Source: Lewinella sp. IMCC34191
Lineage (GTDB): Bacteria; Bacteroidota; Bacteroidia; Chitinophagales; Saprospiraceae
Length of the DNA stretch: 64,000 nt
Assembly: GCF_003390935.1 (NCBI RefSeq)
Contig: NZ_QNQZ01000002.1
Location: 617,033-681,032 of the forward strand
Direction: 5' to 3'
The notes beneath the pieces were generated by a model, which was given only the letters and a program-made list of their open reading frames with translations, had not been told where the DNA came from and searched no databases. This document shows positions 9,405 through 18,589 of this stretch, in pieces (the first letter of the stretch is position 1; every line of letters starts with the position of its first letter). The translations under genes and the position numbers were made by a program.

Positions 9405-9880
9405 AATTCCCCCTCGCTGCCCGACGACCCGGAGGAAGAAGGATGAGAGGTCGCTGCGCGACGGAGGTTTACCGCTTAAGATCAGAACTCCGCGTAGCGG
9501 CGCAGCCAATCTGTGTGACTTCAAACCCACGAGCCGCAGGCGAGCATCTACCACTAATCCGATCGGACCAGAGGTCCTCACCCCATACCTTTCCACGGGC
9601 CGAAGACGAGCAAAACCCTGCCGAGAAGGCGCGCAGCGCATTCGAAATCCGTGTGATCCGGAGCCCCGCGGGAAATCAAGAAAAGCGGCGCAGCCAATCT
9701 GTGTAAAATCCGCGCCCTAGCGCAGCGATCCGTGTAAATCTGTGTGAACCCAAACCCACGAGCCGAAGGCGAGCATCTACCACTAATCCGATCGGACCGG
9801 AGGTCCTCACCCCATGTCTTTCCACGAGCCGAAGGCGAGCAAAGCCCTGCGGCCGTACTTCGTACCTCCAACCTCAAACA
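9405..9880 (+). repeat. Dispersed intergenic repeat, copy R4, with internal ~100-bp direct duplication
   Basis: Two direct copies of one ~100-bp block start near 9523 and 9752, 229 bp apart. Each reads AAACCCACGAGCCG, GGCGAGCATCTACCACTAAT, CCGATCGGACC and then a CCTCACCCCAT stretch. Around them are ATCCGTGTGAA-type words as in R3. It ends close to the 3' end of the DUF1080 gene. No gene is visible in this 559-bp gap. Confidence 0.7.
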
Positions 9881-9888
9881 TCGTACAT

Positions 9889-10677
9889 CTACAGCTCCCG
9901 GATCCGGATATTCCGAAACCACAAAGGGCTACCGTGATCCTGCAAAACGATGTACCCGCTACGAAACTTGGCATAGTCCGGCGCGTCCTTCCATTTCCCC
10001 GAATTCCGCTTCTCCTCCCAGTCGTCGGAGTAAGGCACGAAGGAAAGCACCATCTCGCCGTTGAGCCAGTGTTCCACCCGCTCGGGGGTATACACGATGC
10101 GGCTGCTGTTCCACTCCCCGGCGGGGTTGAGGCGTTTTTTGGTGCTGTCGGGGGTGTGCATGGCGTAGTCGGCGGCGGTGCTTTGCCAGTCCTGTAGCTG
10201 CTCGGGATGCGCTACGCCGAATTGGCTGTTGTAGCCGGTCAGATCGTGGATGTCCGCGTAGCCCGCATCGTCAATAAGTTGATACTCCGGGGCCACCTCG
10301 GAGGGGGCATCGTAGCCTTCCTTCACGTGGTACAGGATGCCGCTGTTGCCGCCCGGGGGAATCTTCCAATCCACCTGCAGCTCGAAGTTGTCAAACTCCC
10401 GCTCGCCGTAGAGGATGTCTTTCCCGCCGGTATAATCCTGCTCGAGTTCCACTTCGGTATCGAAGTAAAGCACGCCATCCTCAGCGACCCAGCCGGGGGG
10501 CATTTCATCGGCGTTGTAGCCGCGCCAGCCGTCGGTCGTTTCCCCGTCGAAGAGGGTGATCCACTCACCTGCCGGCTCAGCCAACGTGTTGGAATCGGTT
10601 TGCGCAGAAGATTCGTTTTGCGACGGAGCGCAGGTAGAAAGAACGATAAGAAAGGAAAGTAGACAGGTTAACCTCAT
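9889..10677 (-). CDS. DUF1080 (3-keto-disaccharide hydrolase-like) lipoprotein
   Basis: A 262-residue protein with a lipoprotein-type signal (MRLTCLLSFLIVLSTC, Cys16). One DUF1080 domain spans about residues 35-262, a concanavalin-like sandwich: EWITLFDGETTDGWRGYN, FDNFELQVDWKIPPGGNSGI, YEYQLIDD-type core, and the C-terminal YIVLQDHGSPLWFRNIRIREL, all hallmark family strings. Family members act in glycan breakdown, some as 3-keto-glycoside hydrolases that work with Gfo/Idh/MocA enzymes. Here such an oxidoreductase lies next downstream and a PL11 lyase next upstream on the same strand. The specific substrate is not readable. Confidence 0.9.
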   Translation of the reverse strand: MRLTCLLSFLIVLSTCAPSQNESSAQTDSNTLAEPAGEWITLFDGETTDGWRGYNADEMPPGWVAEDGVLYFDTEVELEQDYTGGKDILYGEREFDNFELQVDWKIPPGGNSGILYHVKEGYDAPSEVAPEYQLIDDAGYADIHDLTGYNSQFGVAHPEQLQDWQSTAADYAMHTPDSTKKRLNPAGEWNSSRIVYTPERVEHWLNGEMVLSFVPYSDDWEEKRNSGKWKDAPDYAKFRSGYIVLQDHGSPLWFRNIRIREL

Positions 10678-10699
10678 TCGAATTCAGTAGCTAATTAGG

Positions 10700-10711
10700 G
10701 CAAAAGATAGG
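10700..10711 (-). promoter_or_regulatory. Putative -7 promoter box for the DUF1080 gene
   Basis: On the minus strand this reads CCTATCTTTTGC, close to the Bacteroidota -7 consensus TAnnTTTG. The same 12-mer occurs 55 bp upstream of bshA. It lies 22 bp before the start codon. No convincing -33 element was found. Confidence 0.45.
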
Positions 10712-10744
10712 TCACCCGGGCCATTCACGAAGATTTGCGCTTGG

Positions 10745-12601
10745 CTAGCGCCGACTCCGGCGATCCATCTCTTCCCCGATAAAGAAGTCGGGATGCGGCG
10801 GCTGATTGTAGGCCACATTCTGCCAGGCAATAGCAACGCGATAGACCGGGTTCTGCATCAAGGTTACGAGGCGGTGCTCGGTGGGGATCGTCGTGGTATA
10901 GATCCGGAGTTCCTGATTGTTTTCACTGCGCAGGATAACCTCTTCCCGCCAGTCGCCGAACAGGTCCGCGCTTAGGGCGGGCGTAGCCTTGGTGCCGTTG
11001 TTGGAGGTGGCCCCTTCGGCCAGCAGTAGGGTATCTACGGTTTCGCTTTCCCAATCCCACTTCGTGATGGTATTGCCGGTGAGCAACTCCCGCAGCAGGT
11101 CACCGTCCCACCATACGGCAAAGTTGCAGGAGGGCGGTTTATGCTCGGAGATCAGCTCCCCCTTCGCACTGAACAGGCCTTCGATATTGGCCCCCCGCAC
11201 CCATTGCTCGTTGCCGGGATAGCGGGGGTCGATATTTGCCGAAAGGCCGCGGCCGGGTCCTTCCCCATCCTCCCCTGCCTTCACGGACGGTTTCTTCCAC
11301 AAAATTTCTCCGGTACGCGCATCCCGAAAATGAGCGCCCGCATCGTCAAAACGTTCCTGGATATCGAAGATCTCGAGCCCTGGCCGCGTAGGATCGAGGT
11401 CCGAAACGTGCAGCGCGTCGCCGTGTCCGAAACCGGTGGTATGCAAGCCCGTTCCGTCGTCATCCAGGACCATGGCACCGTATATAATCTCCTGCTTGCC
11501 ATCGTCGTCGACGTCGGCGACACTGAGGCTGTGGTTGCCCTGTCCGGCGTAGGGGGCATTTTCCGGGTTTCCGTCACTGCTGTCGAAGGTCCATTTCTTT
11601 ACCAGCGCACCGCCGCCGAAATCGTAGGCGGCAACTACCGTTCGGGTGTAGTACCCGCGGGCCATAATAAGGCTCGGGTGTTCACCGTCCAGATAGGCCA
11701 CACCGGCGAGGAAGCGGTCCATGCGGTTGCCGTAGCCGTCGCCCCACAGCTCGTCCAGCTGTTCGGTGGTGGGCCGTTCGGTATCCGGGTGGCGGGGCGG
11801 ATCGTAATCGACTGTGGTCAGGGCCGCCCCCGTTTGCCCGTCGAAGACGGTGAGGTATTCCGGGCCGGCCAGGATATAGCCCTTCTCGTTGACGTAGTTA
11901 GCGTCGGGATCGCCGATCACGGTACCCGCTCCGTCGGTGGTTCCGTCGGCAGTTTTACATGCTACTTCGGCGCGACCGTCGCCGTCTAGGTCATAGACGA
12001 TGAATTGGGTGTAGTGTGCCCCTTCGCGGATGTTGCGCCCAAGATCAATACGCCAGAGCAGCGTCCCGTCCAATTCATATGCTTCGAGGACCGGCGGAGT
12101 GGTCATGCCGGAATGGCTATTATCGTGCCCCCGTCCCACTTGATGGACGACCATCTCATACTGGCCGTCGCCGTCCAGGTCACCGACGGAAGCATCGTTG
12201 GGCGTGAAGCCCTCGGGAGTTTGCAGGGGTACGCTCAGGTAATTTTGCACGGGTGATTCCGCCACCAGGGTAAAACTCGCGCCCGCCGGACCTTCAGAGC
12301 CATCGGCTGGCTCCACGCGGTAAGTGACCGGGGCGGAAAAATCCGCGTGCTCGTCCAGGAAGTTCGTCCCGCCGGTAAGCGGGGCCGGACTTACCCGCTG
12401 CGATTCGCCGTCGCCCACCGTACGGTAAAGGTGAAAGGCCGCATCTTCCGGATCACCAGCCAGCAACCGCCAACTGACGAACGCCTCTTTAGCACCGGTC
12501 CGTAGGGCGACGACGCCCCGGTCGAGCGTCTCCGCCGTGGACTGAGCGGATAGGCCCGTGAAAACAGATAATAAAGTAAAGATGGTCAGTCGTAGATGCA
12601 T
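10745..12601 (-). CDS. Rhamnogalacturonan lyase, polysaccharide lyase family 11
   Basis: A 618-residue secreted endolyase or exolyase that cleaves the rhamnogalacturonan I backbone of pectin by beta-elimination. The signal peptide is MHLRLTIFTLLSVFTGLSAQ. A fibronectin-like N-terminal domain (about 25-115, EAFVSWRLLAGDPEDAAFHL) precedes the eight-bladed propeller. The propeller carries calcium-binding motifs DLDGDGQYEM, DLDGDGRAEVACKTADG and VADVDDDGKQEIIYGAM. LEAYELDGTLLWRIDLG, EYLTVFDGQTGAAL and the HPDFFIGEE end are also typical of PL11 (YesW/YesX type). Length is normal for the family. It is 67 bp upstream of the DUF1080 gene on the same strand. Confidence 0.93.
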   Translation of the reverse strand: MHLRLTIFTLLSVFTGLSAQSTAETLDRGVVALRTGAKEAFVSWRLLAGDPEDAAFHLYRTVGDGESQRVSPAPLTGGTNFLDEHADFSAPVTYRVEPADGSEGPAGASFTLVAESPVQNYLSVPLQTPEGFTPNDASVGDLDGDGQYEMVVHQVGRGHDNSHSGMTTPPVLEAYELDGTLLWRIDLGRNIREGAHYTQFIVYDLDGDGRAEVACKTADGTTDGAGTVIGDPDANYVNEKGYILAGPEYLTVFDGQTGAALTTVDYDPPRHPDTERPTTEQLDELWGDGYGNRMDRFLAGVAYLDGEHPSLIMARGYYTRTVVAAYDFGGGALVKKWTFDSSDGNPENAPYAGQGNHSLSVADVDDDGKQEIIYGAMVLDDDGTGLHTTGFGHGDALHVSDLDPTRPGLEIFDIQERFDDAGAHFRDARTGEILWKKPSVKAGEDGEGPGRGLSANIDPRYPGNEQWVRGANIEGLFSAKGELISEHKPPSCNFAVWWDGDLLRELLTGNTITKWDWESETVDTLLLAEGATSNNGTKATPALSADLFGDWREEVILRSENNQELRIYTTTIPTEHRLVTLMQNPVYRVAIAWQNVAYNQPPHPDFFIGEEMDRRSRR

Positions 12602-12794
12602 GCAGGTAAGATAAAGCGCAGCGGATAACTGAGATACGCCCTTTGTTACTTGTTATAACACGCGGAAAAGCTTATCTTTCCATACTCGACTTCTGCCTCT
12701 TCCCGGCCGCAGTCATCGACTAACAGGTTACTGTTCCCGAAAAGCACCGGGGCGGGTGACCGCACTATGTATTCCCCTTCCTTAATGATGCGGC

Positions 12795-13307
12795 ATGGAC
12801 AAATACCGCAACCTCCACATTTGGATAATTATCCCCTTCGTCGTGATGCAGTTGGGAATTATGCGCGATTACTAGGGTGATTTTTCGGACACTTTCTGGT
12901 CGGTCCACATCCACTACTGGACGGGTGCCGTCTGGTACTTCTACCTCATCATCCAACCCTACTACGCGACCCACGGGCAGCTGGAAGGCCACCGCACGAA
13001 CGATATTATCGGCATGTTTCTGGCCGGCGGAGTATGCCTGACCGCCCTGAGCATGATGTACCGCAACATTAACACCGCCCACCTGGCAGCCGAATTTCCG
13101 GAACGTTTCGGGCCCTTCCAGCCGTGATTCTTCTATGGCGTCGCTTCCATCGAGATCCCGATGATTCTGGCCTTCGCGTTAGCCGTCATTATGAGTATCT
13201 TGAAGCGTAGGCAGGTAAACGAGCACGGTCGGTGCGTGGGTCGTCTGTCTGCTTCCTGCGCCCCCTCGGCCCTTCGCCCACCGTTCAGGCTTTGCTGGAG
13301 GGAATGA
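12795..13307 (+). pseudogene. Degraded membrane-protein gene with two in-frame stops
   Basis: From ATG 12795 the plus frame reads MDKYRNLHIWIIIPFVVMQL, then is cut by TAG at 12873. It continues as GDFSDTFWSVHIHYWTGAVW and FYLIIQPYYATHGQLEGHRT, and stops at TGA 13125 after RFGPFQP. It resumes as FFYGVASIEIPMILAFALAV. Coding-like hydrophobic sequence fades after about 13226 and a third stop is at 13305. Both early stops sit where Trp (TGG) would fit: DY-W-GDF and QP-W-FFY. Four hydrophobic helices are visible. It resembles an unnamed Bacteroidota membrane-protein family of roughly 200 residues (from memory), so the 3' part also seems lost next to the repeat array. Confidence 0.7.
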
Positions 13308-13330
13308 TTAAAGGGTGATGGTTTAGGTGG

Positions 13331-14780
13331 AGCCGGACACGTAAAGGGGCTAGCCCACTTTGAGGTCCCAATGCTTCTTTCCGGCTTCACGCACATAGGA
13401 CCTCGGAGTGTCACCGCGCGTTAGCCTGGGACCTGCGAGTGTCCGGGCAAAGGGCGATGCTGTTCCGGACGCTCAAAGGTGCAAGCACACTTTGAGGTCC
13501 TGTTGCCTCTTACCCACGCCGACGGACATAGGACCTCGGAGTGTCACCGCGCGCTAGCCGGGGACCTGCGAGTGTCCGGGCAAAGGGCGATGCTGTTCCG
13601 GACACTCAAAGGTGCAAGCACACTTTGAGGTCCTGTCGCCTCTTACCCACACCTACGAACCTAGGACCTCGGAGTGTCACCGGGCACTAGCCGGGGACCT
13701 GCGAGTGTCCGGGAATACACCGGCACCGACCCGGACACTCAAAGGTGCAAGCACACTTTGAGGTCCTGGCGCTTCTTTTCCACACCGACGGACCTAGAAC
13801 CTCGAAGTGTCACCGCGCGCTAGCCGGGGACCTGCGAGTGTCCGGGAATACACCGGCACCGACCCGGACACTCAAAGGTACAAGCACACTTTAAGGTCCT
13901 GTGCCTCTTACCCACGCCGACGGACATAGGACCTCGGAGTGTCACCGGGCGATAGCCGGGGGACCTGCGAGTGTCCGGGAATACGCCGGCACCGACCCGG
14001 ACACTCAAAGGTGCAAGCACACTTTGAGGTCCTGGCGCTTCTTTCCCACACCGTCGGACCTAGGACCTCGGAGTATCACCGCGCGATAGCCGGGGACCTG
14101 CGAGTGTCCGGGAATAGGGCGATGCTGTTCCGGACACACAAAGGTGCAAGCACGCTTTGAGGTCCTGTCGCCTTTTACCCACACCTACGAACATAGGACC
14201 TCGGAGTGTCACCGGGCACTAGCCGGGGACCTGCGAGTGTCCGGGAATACACCGGCACCGACCCGGACACTCAAAGGTGCAAGCACACTTTGAGGTCCTG
14301 GCGCTTCTTTTCCACACCGACGGACCTAGAACCTCGAAGTGTCACCGCGCGCTAGCCGGGGACCTGCGAGTGTCCGGGAATACACCGGCACCGACCCGGA
14401 CACTCAAAGGTACAAGCACACTTTAAGGTCCTGTGCCTCTTACCCACGCCGACGGACATAGGACCTCGGAGTGTCACCGGGCGATAGCCGGGGGACCTGC
14501 GAGTGTCCGGGAATACGCCGGCACCGACCCGGACACTCAAAGGTGCAAGCACACTTTGAGGTCCTGGCGCTTCTTTCCCACACCGTCGGACCTAGGACCT
14601 CGGAGTATCACCGCGCGATAGCCGGGGACCTGCGAGTGTCCGGGAATAGGGCGATGCTGTTCCGGACACACAAAGGTGCAAGCACGCTTTGAGGTCCTGT
14701 CGCCTTTTACCCACACCTACGAACATAGGACCTCGGAGTGTCACCGCGCGCTAGCCGGGGGACCTGCGAGTGTCCGGGAA
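13331..14780. repeat. Array of about eleven 133-bp units, each a nested palindrome
   Basis: The marker GGACCTCGGAGTGTCACC or a close variant starts at 13398, 13531, 13664, 13797, 13929, 14063, 14196, 14329, 14461, 14595 and 14728, so the period is 132-134 bp. Each unit has four related arms. A is AGGACCTCGGAGTGTCACC and B is GGGACCTGCGAGTGTCCGGG. They are followed by inverted B' (CCGGACACTCAAAGGTGC) and inverted A' (ACACTTTGAGGTCCT), so A pairs with A' outside B pairing with B'. Bases 13662-14214 and 14194-14746 appear identical at a 532-bp offset (four units), which marks a recent block duplication. The first unit is degenerate. Short open frames inside are by-products of the repeat. Confidence 0.93.
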
Positions 14781-14781
14781 G

Positions 14782-14798
14782 AGGGGATACTATCCCCT
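14782..14798. repeat. Perfect 8-bp inverted repeat at the end of the 133-bp array
   Basis: AGGGGATA, C, TATCCCCT. It sits exactly where the array stops. There is no T-run, so a terminator is not supported. Confidence 0.6.
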
Positions 14799-14820
14799 AG
14801 CGATTCAACCTAAATCTCCG

Positions 14821-14840
14821 TATCTTACGCAATCGATTGC
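14821..14840 (+). promoter_or_regulatory. Putative operator GCAATCGATTGC with adjoining promoter box, upstream of GH115
   Basis: A perfect 12-bp palindrome at 14829-14840 follows directly on TATCTTAC (14821-14828), a plausible -7 box. It is 53 bp before the GH115 start. The core CAATCGATTG recurs 18 bp before the CE15 start at 55929. Even palindromes with a central CG are typical of LacI-family operators; no such regulator gene is in the window. Confidence 0.55.
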
Positions 14841-14893
14841 CCCAATTTGTCCATGGGGTCATCTCTCCATTTTTTCCCTTTAGTTAGCCGATC

Positions 14894-17758
14894 ATGCGAT
14901 TCATTGTCTTGCTCCTTTGCCTATTTCCCTTGCTTACCCGTGCCCAAGTCCAGATTACGGACCGCATGACGGATAAGCGACAACAGTTCACGTTGGTTGA
15001 CGACCAGGCCACGGATATTCTGTACGATGCCGAGGACGAGAAATTGGTCCAACTGGCCGCCGGTTTTTTGGCCGACGATATGGAACGGGTAACGGGTAGC
15101 AGGCCAAGCTTGCACACCGATAAACAGGTTTCCGCCGACCGCCTGGTCTTGATCGGCACGATAGGGCAAAGCGCGCTGATCGACGACCTGGTGCGCCGCG
15201 GTAAACTTCAGGTTAGTGAGATAGACGGGGAGTGGGAACGCTTTATCATTCAGACCATCAAGCGCCCCATGAAAGGCGTAAAGGAAGCTCTGGTGATTGC
15301 CGGGAGCGACAAGCGGGGCACGGCCTATGGCGTGCTGACCCTGTCGGAAAAAATGGGTGTTTCGCCCTGGTACTACTGGGCGGACGCTCCCGTACAACCT
15401 AAAGACGCCCTGTACGTCAGCCGCGATCGCTACGTATCCGACGGCCCGTCGGTGAAGTACCGAGGCATCTTTCTCAACGACGAGGCTCCGGCCCTGACCG
15501 GCTGGGTCGAGGAAAACTTCGGCTCGTTCAATACGGCCTTCTACGAGAAGGTCTTCGAGCTGCTCCTACGCAACAAAGCCAATTACCTGTGGCCGGCCAT
15601 GTGGCGCCCCCGCGTTTTCTCCACCGATGACCCGGATAATTTGGAAACCGCCGACGACTACGGCATCGTAATCTCCACCTCCCACCACGAGCCCATGATG
15701 CGCTACCACGAGGAGTGGAGTCGCTACGACGGGGGGGCGTGGAATTACCAAACCAACCCCGAAAAATTACGGGAATTCTGGCGCGGCGGCATCGAGCGAA
15801 TGGGCGACTACGAAAGCGTCGTCACCATGGGAATGCGAGGTGACGGTGACGAAGCGATGAGCGAGGGCACGGCCGTTCCGCTGTTGAAGAACATCATCAA
15901 TGACCAGCGGGAAATTATTACCGACGTAACCGGTAAACCCGCCTCCGAAACGCCCCAGGTATGGGCTCTTTACAAGGAGGTGCAGGACTACTACGACAAG
16001 GGAATGCGCGTAGACGATGATATCCTGGTTCTCTTTTGTGACGACAACTGGGGCAACGTGCGTATCCTGCCCAAAAAGGAAGACCTGGACCACGAAGGTG
16101 GCTACGGGATGTACTACCACTTCGACTTCGTAGGTGGACCGGTATCCTACCGATGGATCAACGTTACGCAGATCGAACGGGTGTGGGAACAGATGAACCT
16201 GTCCTACGAGTGGGGTGTGCGCGACCTGTGGATTACCAACGTCGGTGACCTCAAACCAATGGAACTGCCGATCAGTTTCTTTCTTGATTTCGCCTGGAAC
16301 GCCGATATGGAAGCCGCCGACCTGCCCGGTTTCTACACCAATTGGGCGGCGCAGCAGTTCGGAGCGGAGCACGCAGAGGAGATTGCCGATCTTCTTGCGC
16401 TGTCCACCAAATACAGCGCCCGTCGTACGCCCGAAATGATCAAGCCGGAAACGTACAGCCTGGAGCATTACCGCGAGGCCGACCGCATCCTGGCGGAATA
16501 CGATGACCTGTACGAGCGTAGCGAAAAAGTCTACGCGCAACTGGAGGAAAGCGCCCGGGATGCCTACTACCAACTCGTCCACTTCCCGATCGAAATCTCG
16601 CGCAACCTCAACCAGATGTACGTCGCCGCGGCCAAGAACCAGTTGTATGCCATGCAACAGCGCGCCTCCACCAATCACTACGCGGACCTGACAAAGGAAA
16701 AATTCATGCGGGACGCGGACCTCATCCGCTACTACCACGATACGCTGGCGGAGGGTAAATGGAACCACTTCATGGCCCAGAATCACATCGGTTACACCAG
16801 CTGGGCAGAGCCGCCCGTAGACCGGATGCCCGCCATCACCTACATCAAAACGCCGAAGGAGGCAGGATTGGGTTACGTCGTGGAACACGGTCCGGGATCA
16901 CGGTGGATGCGCGGTGGACTCTACGGTCGCTCGTTCCCACCCTTCGATCCGATCAACGACCAGGAATACTTTGTCGAAGTATTCAACCGGGGAAGCGAAC
17001 CACTGAGCTATAGTATCGCTCCGGATGAAGAATGGATAGAAGTTTCGACCCAGTCCGGCACCGTAGCGTTCGAAGAGAAAGTCTACGTACGGATCGACTG
17101 GAGCACCGCCCCCCCGGATCGGGCAACCGGCCGACTAGTCATTCGCAGCGGCGAACGGGAATTCCCCATCGAGGTTCCCATTCACCGACCGGCCACGGAA
17201 GCCGTCGGATTCGTAGAGAATGACGGCGTCGTATCCATCGAGGCAACCAACTACACCAGCCGGTCGGAGGGCGACAACGCCCACTGGACGGTCGTTCCCA
17301 ATCTCGGGCGCACGCATTCGGCCATCACGCCCGAGCCCGCCGACGCCGAACCGCAGGACCCCGGCAACGGTGCCCCCTTACTCGAATACGCCTTCACCCT
17401 GCTGGACACCGCCACGCTTACCGTAGAAAGCTTCCTCTCCCCTACCCTGAATTATAAAAAGAACGAAGGCCTGAAATACGCCATCGCCATAGACGATGAA
17501 GCCCCACAGATTATCAACGTTCACGCCGGGGAAACCAAACCCGACTGGGAGTATCCGGACTGGTGGAACACCTCGGTTACGGACCACATTCGCAAACAGC
17601 AATCGCAGCATGGCATGCAGGAAGCCGGCCAGCACACACTGAGGGTATGGATGGTGGACCCGGGAGTAGTTTTTCAGAAATTCGTTATCGACGCCGGCGG
17701 ACTGAAAGCCAATTACCTCGGCCCACCCGAAAGTACCTTTTCCGGAGCCGTTCGGTAG
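14894..17758 (+). CDS. Glycoside hydrolase family 115 (xylan alpha-glucuronidase)
   Basis: A 954-residue secreted enzyme that removes (4-O-methyl)-glucuronic acid side chains from glucuronoxylan. The signal peptide is MRFIVLLLCLFPLLTRAQ. The N-terminal domain (about 20-170) has RLVLIGTIGQSALIDDL and GTAYGVLTLSEKMGVSPWYY. The catalytic barrel (about 190-520) has the GH115 signatures VKYRGIFLNDEAPALTGW, LLRNKANYLWPAMWRP, GIVISTSHHEPMMRYHEEW and MGMRGDGDEAM. A helical region and a C-terminal beta-sandwich (NDGVVSIEATNYT) complete it. Length is normal for the family. A palindrome shared with the CE15 gene sits upstream. The last 46 bp overlap the convergent membrane-protein gene. Confidence 0.94.
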   Translation: MRFIVLLLCLFPLLTRAQVQITDRMTDKRQQFTLVDDQATDILYDAEDEKLVQLAAGFLADDMERVTGSRPSLHTDKQVSADRLVLIGTIGQSALIDDLVRRGKLQVSEIDGEWERFIIQTIKRPMKGVKEALVIAGSDKRGTAYGVLTLSEKMGVSPWYYWADAPVQPKDALYVSRDRYVSDGPSVKYRGIFLNDEAPALTGWVEENFGSFNTAFYEKVFELLLRNKANYLWPAMWRPRVFSTDDPDNLETADDYGIVISTSHHEPMMRYHEEWSRYDGGAWNYQTNPEKLREFWRGGIERMGDYESVVTMGMRGDGDEAMSEGTAVPLLKNIINDQREIITDVTGKPASETPQVWALYKEVQDYYDKGMRVDDDILVLFCDDNWGNVRILPKKEDLDHEGGYGMYYHFDFVGGPVSYRWINVTQIERVWEQMNLSYEWGVRDLWITNVGDLKPMELPISFFLDFAWNADMEAADLPGFYTNWAAQQFGAEHAEEIADLLALSTKYSARRTPEMIKPETYSLEHYREADRILAEYDDLYERSEKVYAQLEESARDAYYQLVHFPIEISRNLNQMYVAAAKNQLYAMQQRASTNHYADLTKEKFMRDADLIRYYHDTLAEGKWNHFMAQNHIGYTSWAEPPVDRMPAITYIKTPKEAGLGYVVEHGPGSRWMRGGLYGRSFPPFDPINDQEYFVEVFNRGSEPLSYSIAPDEEWIEVSTQSGTVAFEEKVYVRIDWSTAPPDRATGRLVIRSGEREFPIEVPIHRPATEAVGFVENDGVVSIEATNYTSRSEGDNAHWTVVPNLGRTHSAITPEPADAEPQDPGNGAPLLEYAFTLLDTATLTVESFLSPTLNYKKNEGLKYAIAIDDEAPQIINVHAGETKPDWEYPDWWNTSVTDHIRKQQSQHGMQEAGQHTLRVWMVDPGVVFQKFVIDAGGLKANYLGPPESTFSGAVR

Positions 17759-18432
17759 AGATCATCAATGATGAGGGCGACGATGAGGGATATGGTAAGC
17801 ATTTCCCCCCAGTCTTCCACGATCCCGAAGAAGCTTTCGGTGTAGGGCATCCCACCGGCGTGCTGAAACAGGCCGTGGATGGCATCCACTACGATACCGA
17901 AGCCGCCGAAGGCCAGCAGCAAGAGGCAGAGTATCACCATTCGTTTACGGAGTTCGGCATCTCGGGTACGAAAGATCCCAAGCAAAAACAAGCCCAGCAG
18001 GCCTCCACCCGCCGCTAACCCGTAGATCAATTCCCAGAGGCCCCGCCTGGTTAGCGGCCCCCATGCTTCAAGCGAGATGAACCGTTCCCCTATGAGGTAG
18101 AAGTCTTCGTGTAGCTGAAAAATATCCTCAAACAAAATGAAACCCAGCAGCACAGCCAGGACTACCCGGACAAAACCCCGGCGGGTAAAGAAGAGGTAAC
18201 CCAGAAGCAGCACGCCGATGGCAAGCTTGAAGTACTGATACTGTTCGGCGTATCCATTGTCGACTTCGAGGTGCAGGAGCCGATCGGAAAACATGCCGAA
18301 ATTTAGTCCCAGGTGTAAAAGGAGAAAGAAAAGATCCCCGAGGATCAGCACGGAGGCCAAGATCAGGGCCTGACGATCGTAGCGGGAAAACCAAGTACTG
18401 GCTGGTATATACTGCTGCAGAGAAGGTGTCAT
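17713..18432 (-). CDS. Polytopic membrane protein, unknown function
   Basis: A 239-residue protein with about six hydrophobic helices (ALILASVLILGDLFFLLLHL, FKLAIGVLLLGYLFF, VVLAVLLGFILFEDIF, LIYGLAAGGGLLGLFLLGIF, MVILCLLLLAFGGFGIVV, EMLTISLIVALIIDDL). Acidic and His residues sit inside several helices (FEDIFQLHEDF, VVDAIHGLFQHA, GIVEDWGEM). I cannot assign a family. Its 3' end overlaps the GH115 stop by 46 bp on the opposite strand. It lies 157 bp downstream of the histidine kinase on the same strand. Confidence 0.72.
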   Translation of the reverse strand: MTPSLQQYIPASTWFSRYDRQALILASVLILGDLFFLLLHLGLNFGMFSDRLLHLEVDNGYAEQYQYFKLAIGVLLLGYLFFTRRGFVRVVLAVLLGFILFEDIFQLHEDFYLIGERFISLEAWGPLTRRGLWELIYGLAAGGGLLGLFLLGIFRTRDAELRKRMVILCLLLLAFGGFGIVVDAIHGLFQHAGGMPYTESFFGIVEDWGEMLTISLIVALIIDDLYRTAPEKVLSGGPR

Positions 18433-18589
18433 AGTGTAGGGCGGGGCTTGCCATGCAGCTGGAATCCGTAGGGCCCTGGCCGCGTTACTTGCCCACTACT
18501 ACGCCGTAGTTAACACCTGGTTCATCTTAAGTTAACTTTATGTACCAACAACCTTCCGGTGATCGTTCGACCCCGCCAACCGGATTGTC

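Noticed and set aside
7642..9880. tRNA or small RNA genes in the repeat gaps
   Set aside because: No cloverleaf with a T-arm (GTTCNANNC) or CCA end was found in these or other gaps. The conserved words are explained by the dispersed repeats.
12795..13307. Recoding of TGA as tryptophan
   Set aside because: One of the two stops is TAG, no other gene in the window needs recoding, and the 3' part also looks lost. Decay explains it better.
13820..14692. Duplicate open frames of 62-73 codons inside the 133-bp array
   Set aside because: They recur only because the DNA repeats at a 532-bp offset. They run on both strands and lack coding character.
13331..14780. CRISPR-like periodic repeats
   Set aside because: The unit is 133 bp and the whole unit is repeated, including the parts between palindromes. 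There are no unique spacers and no cas genes.
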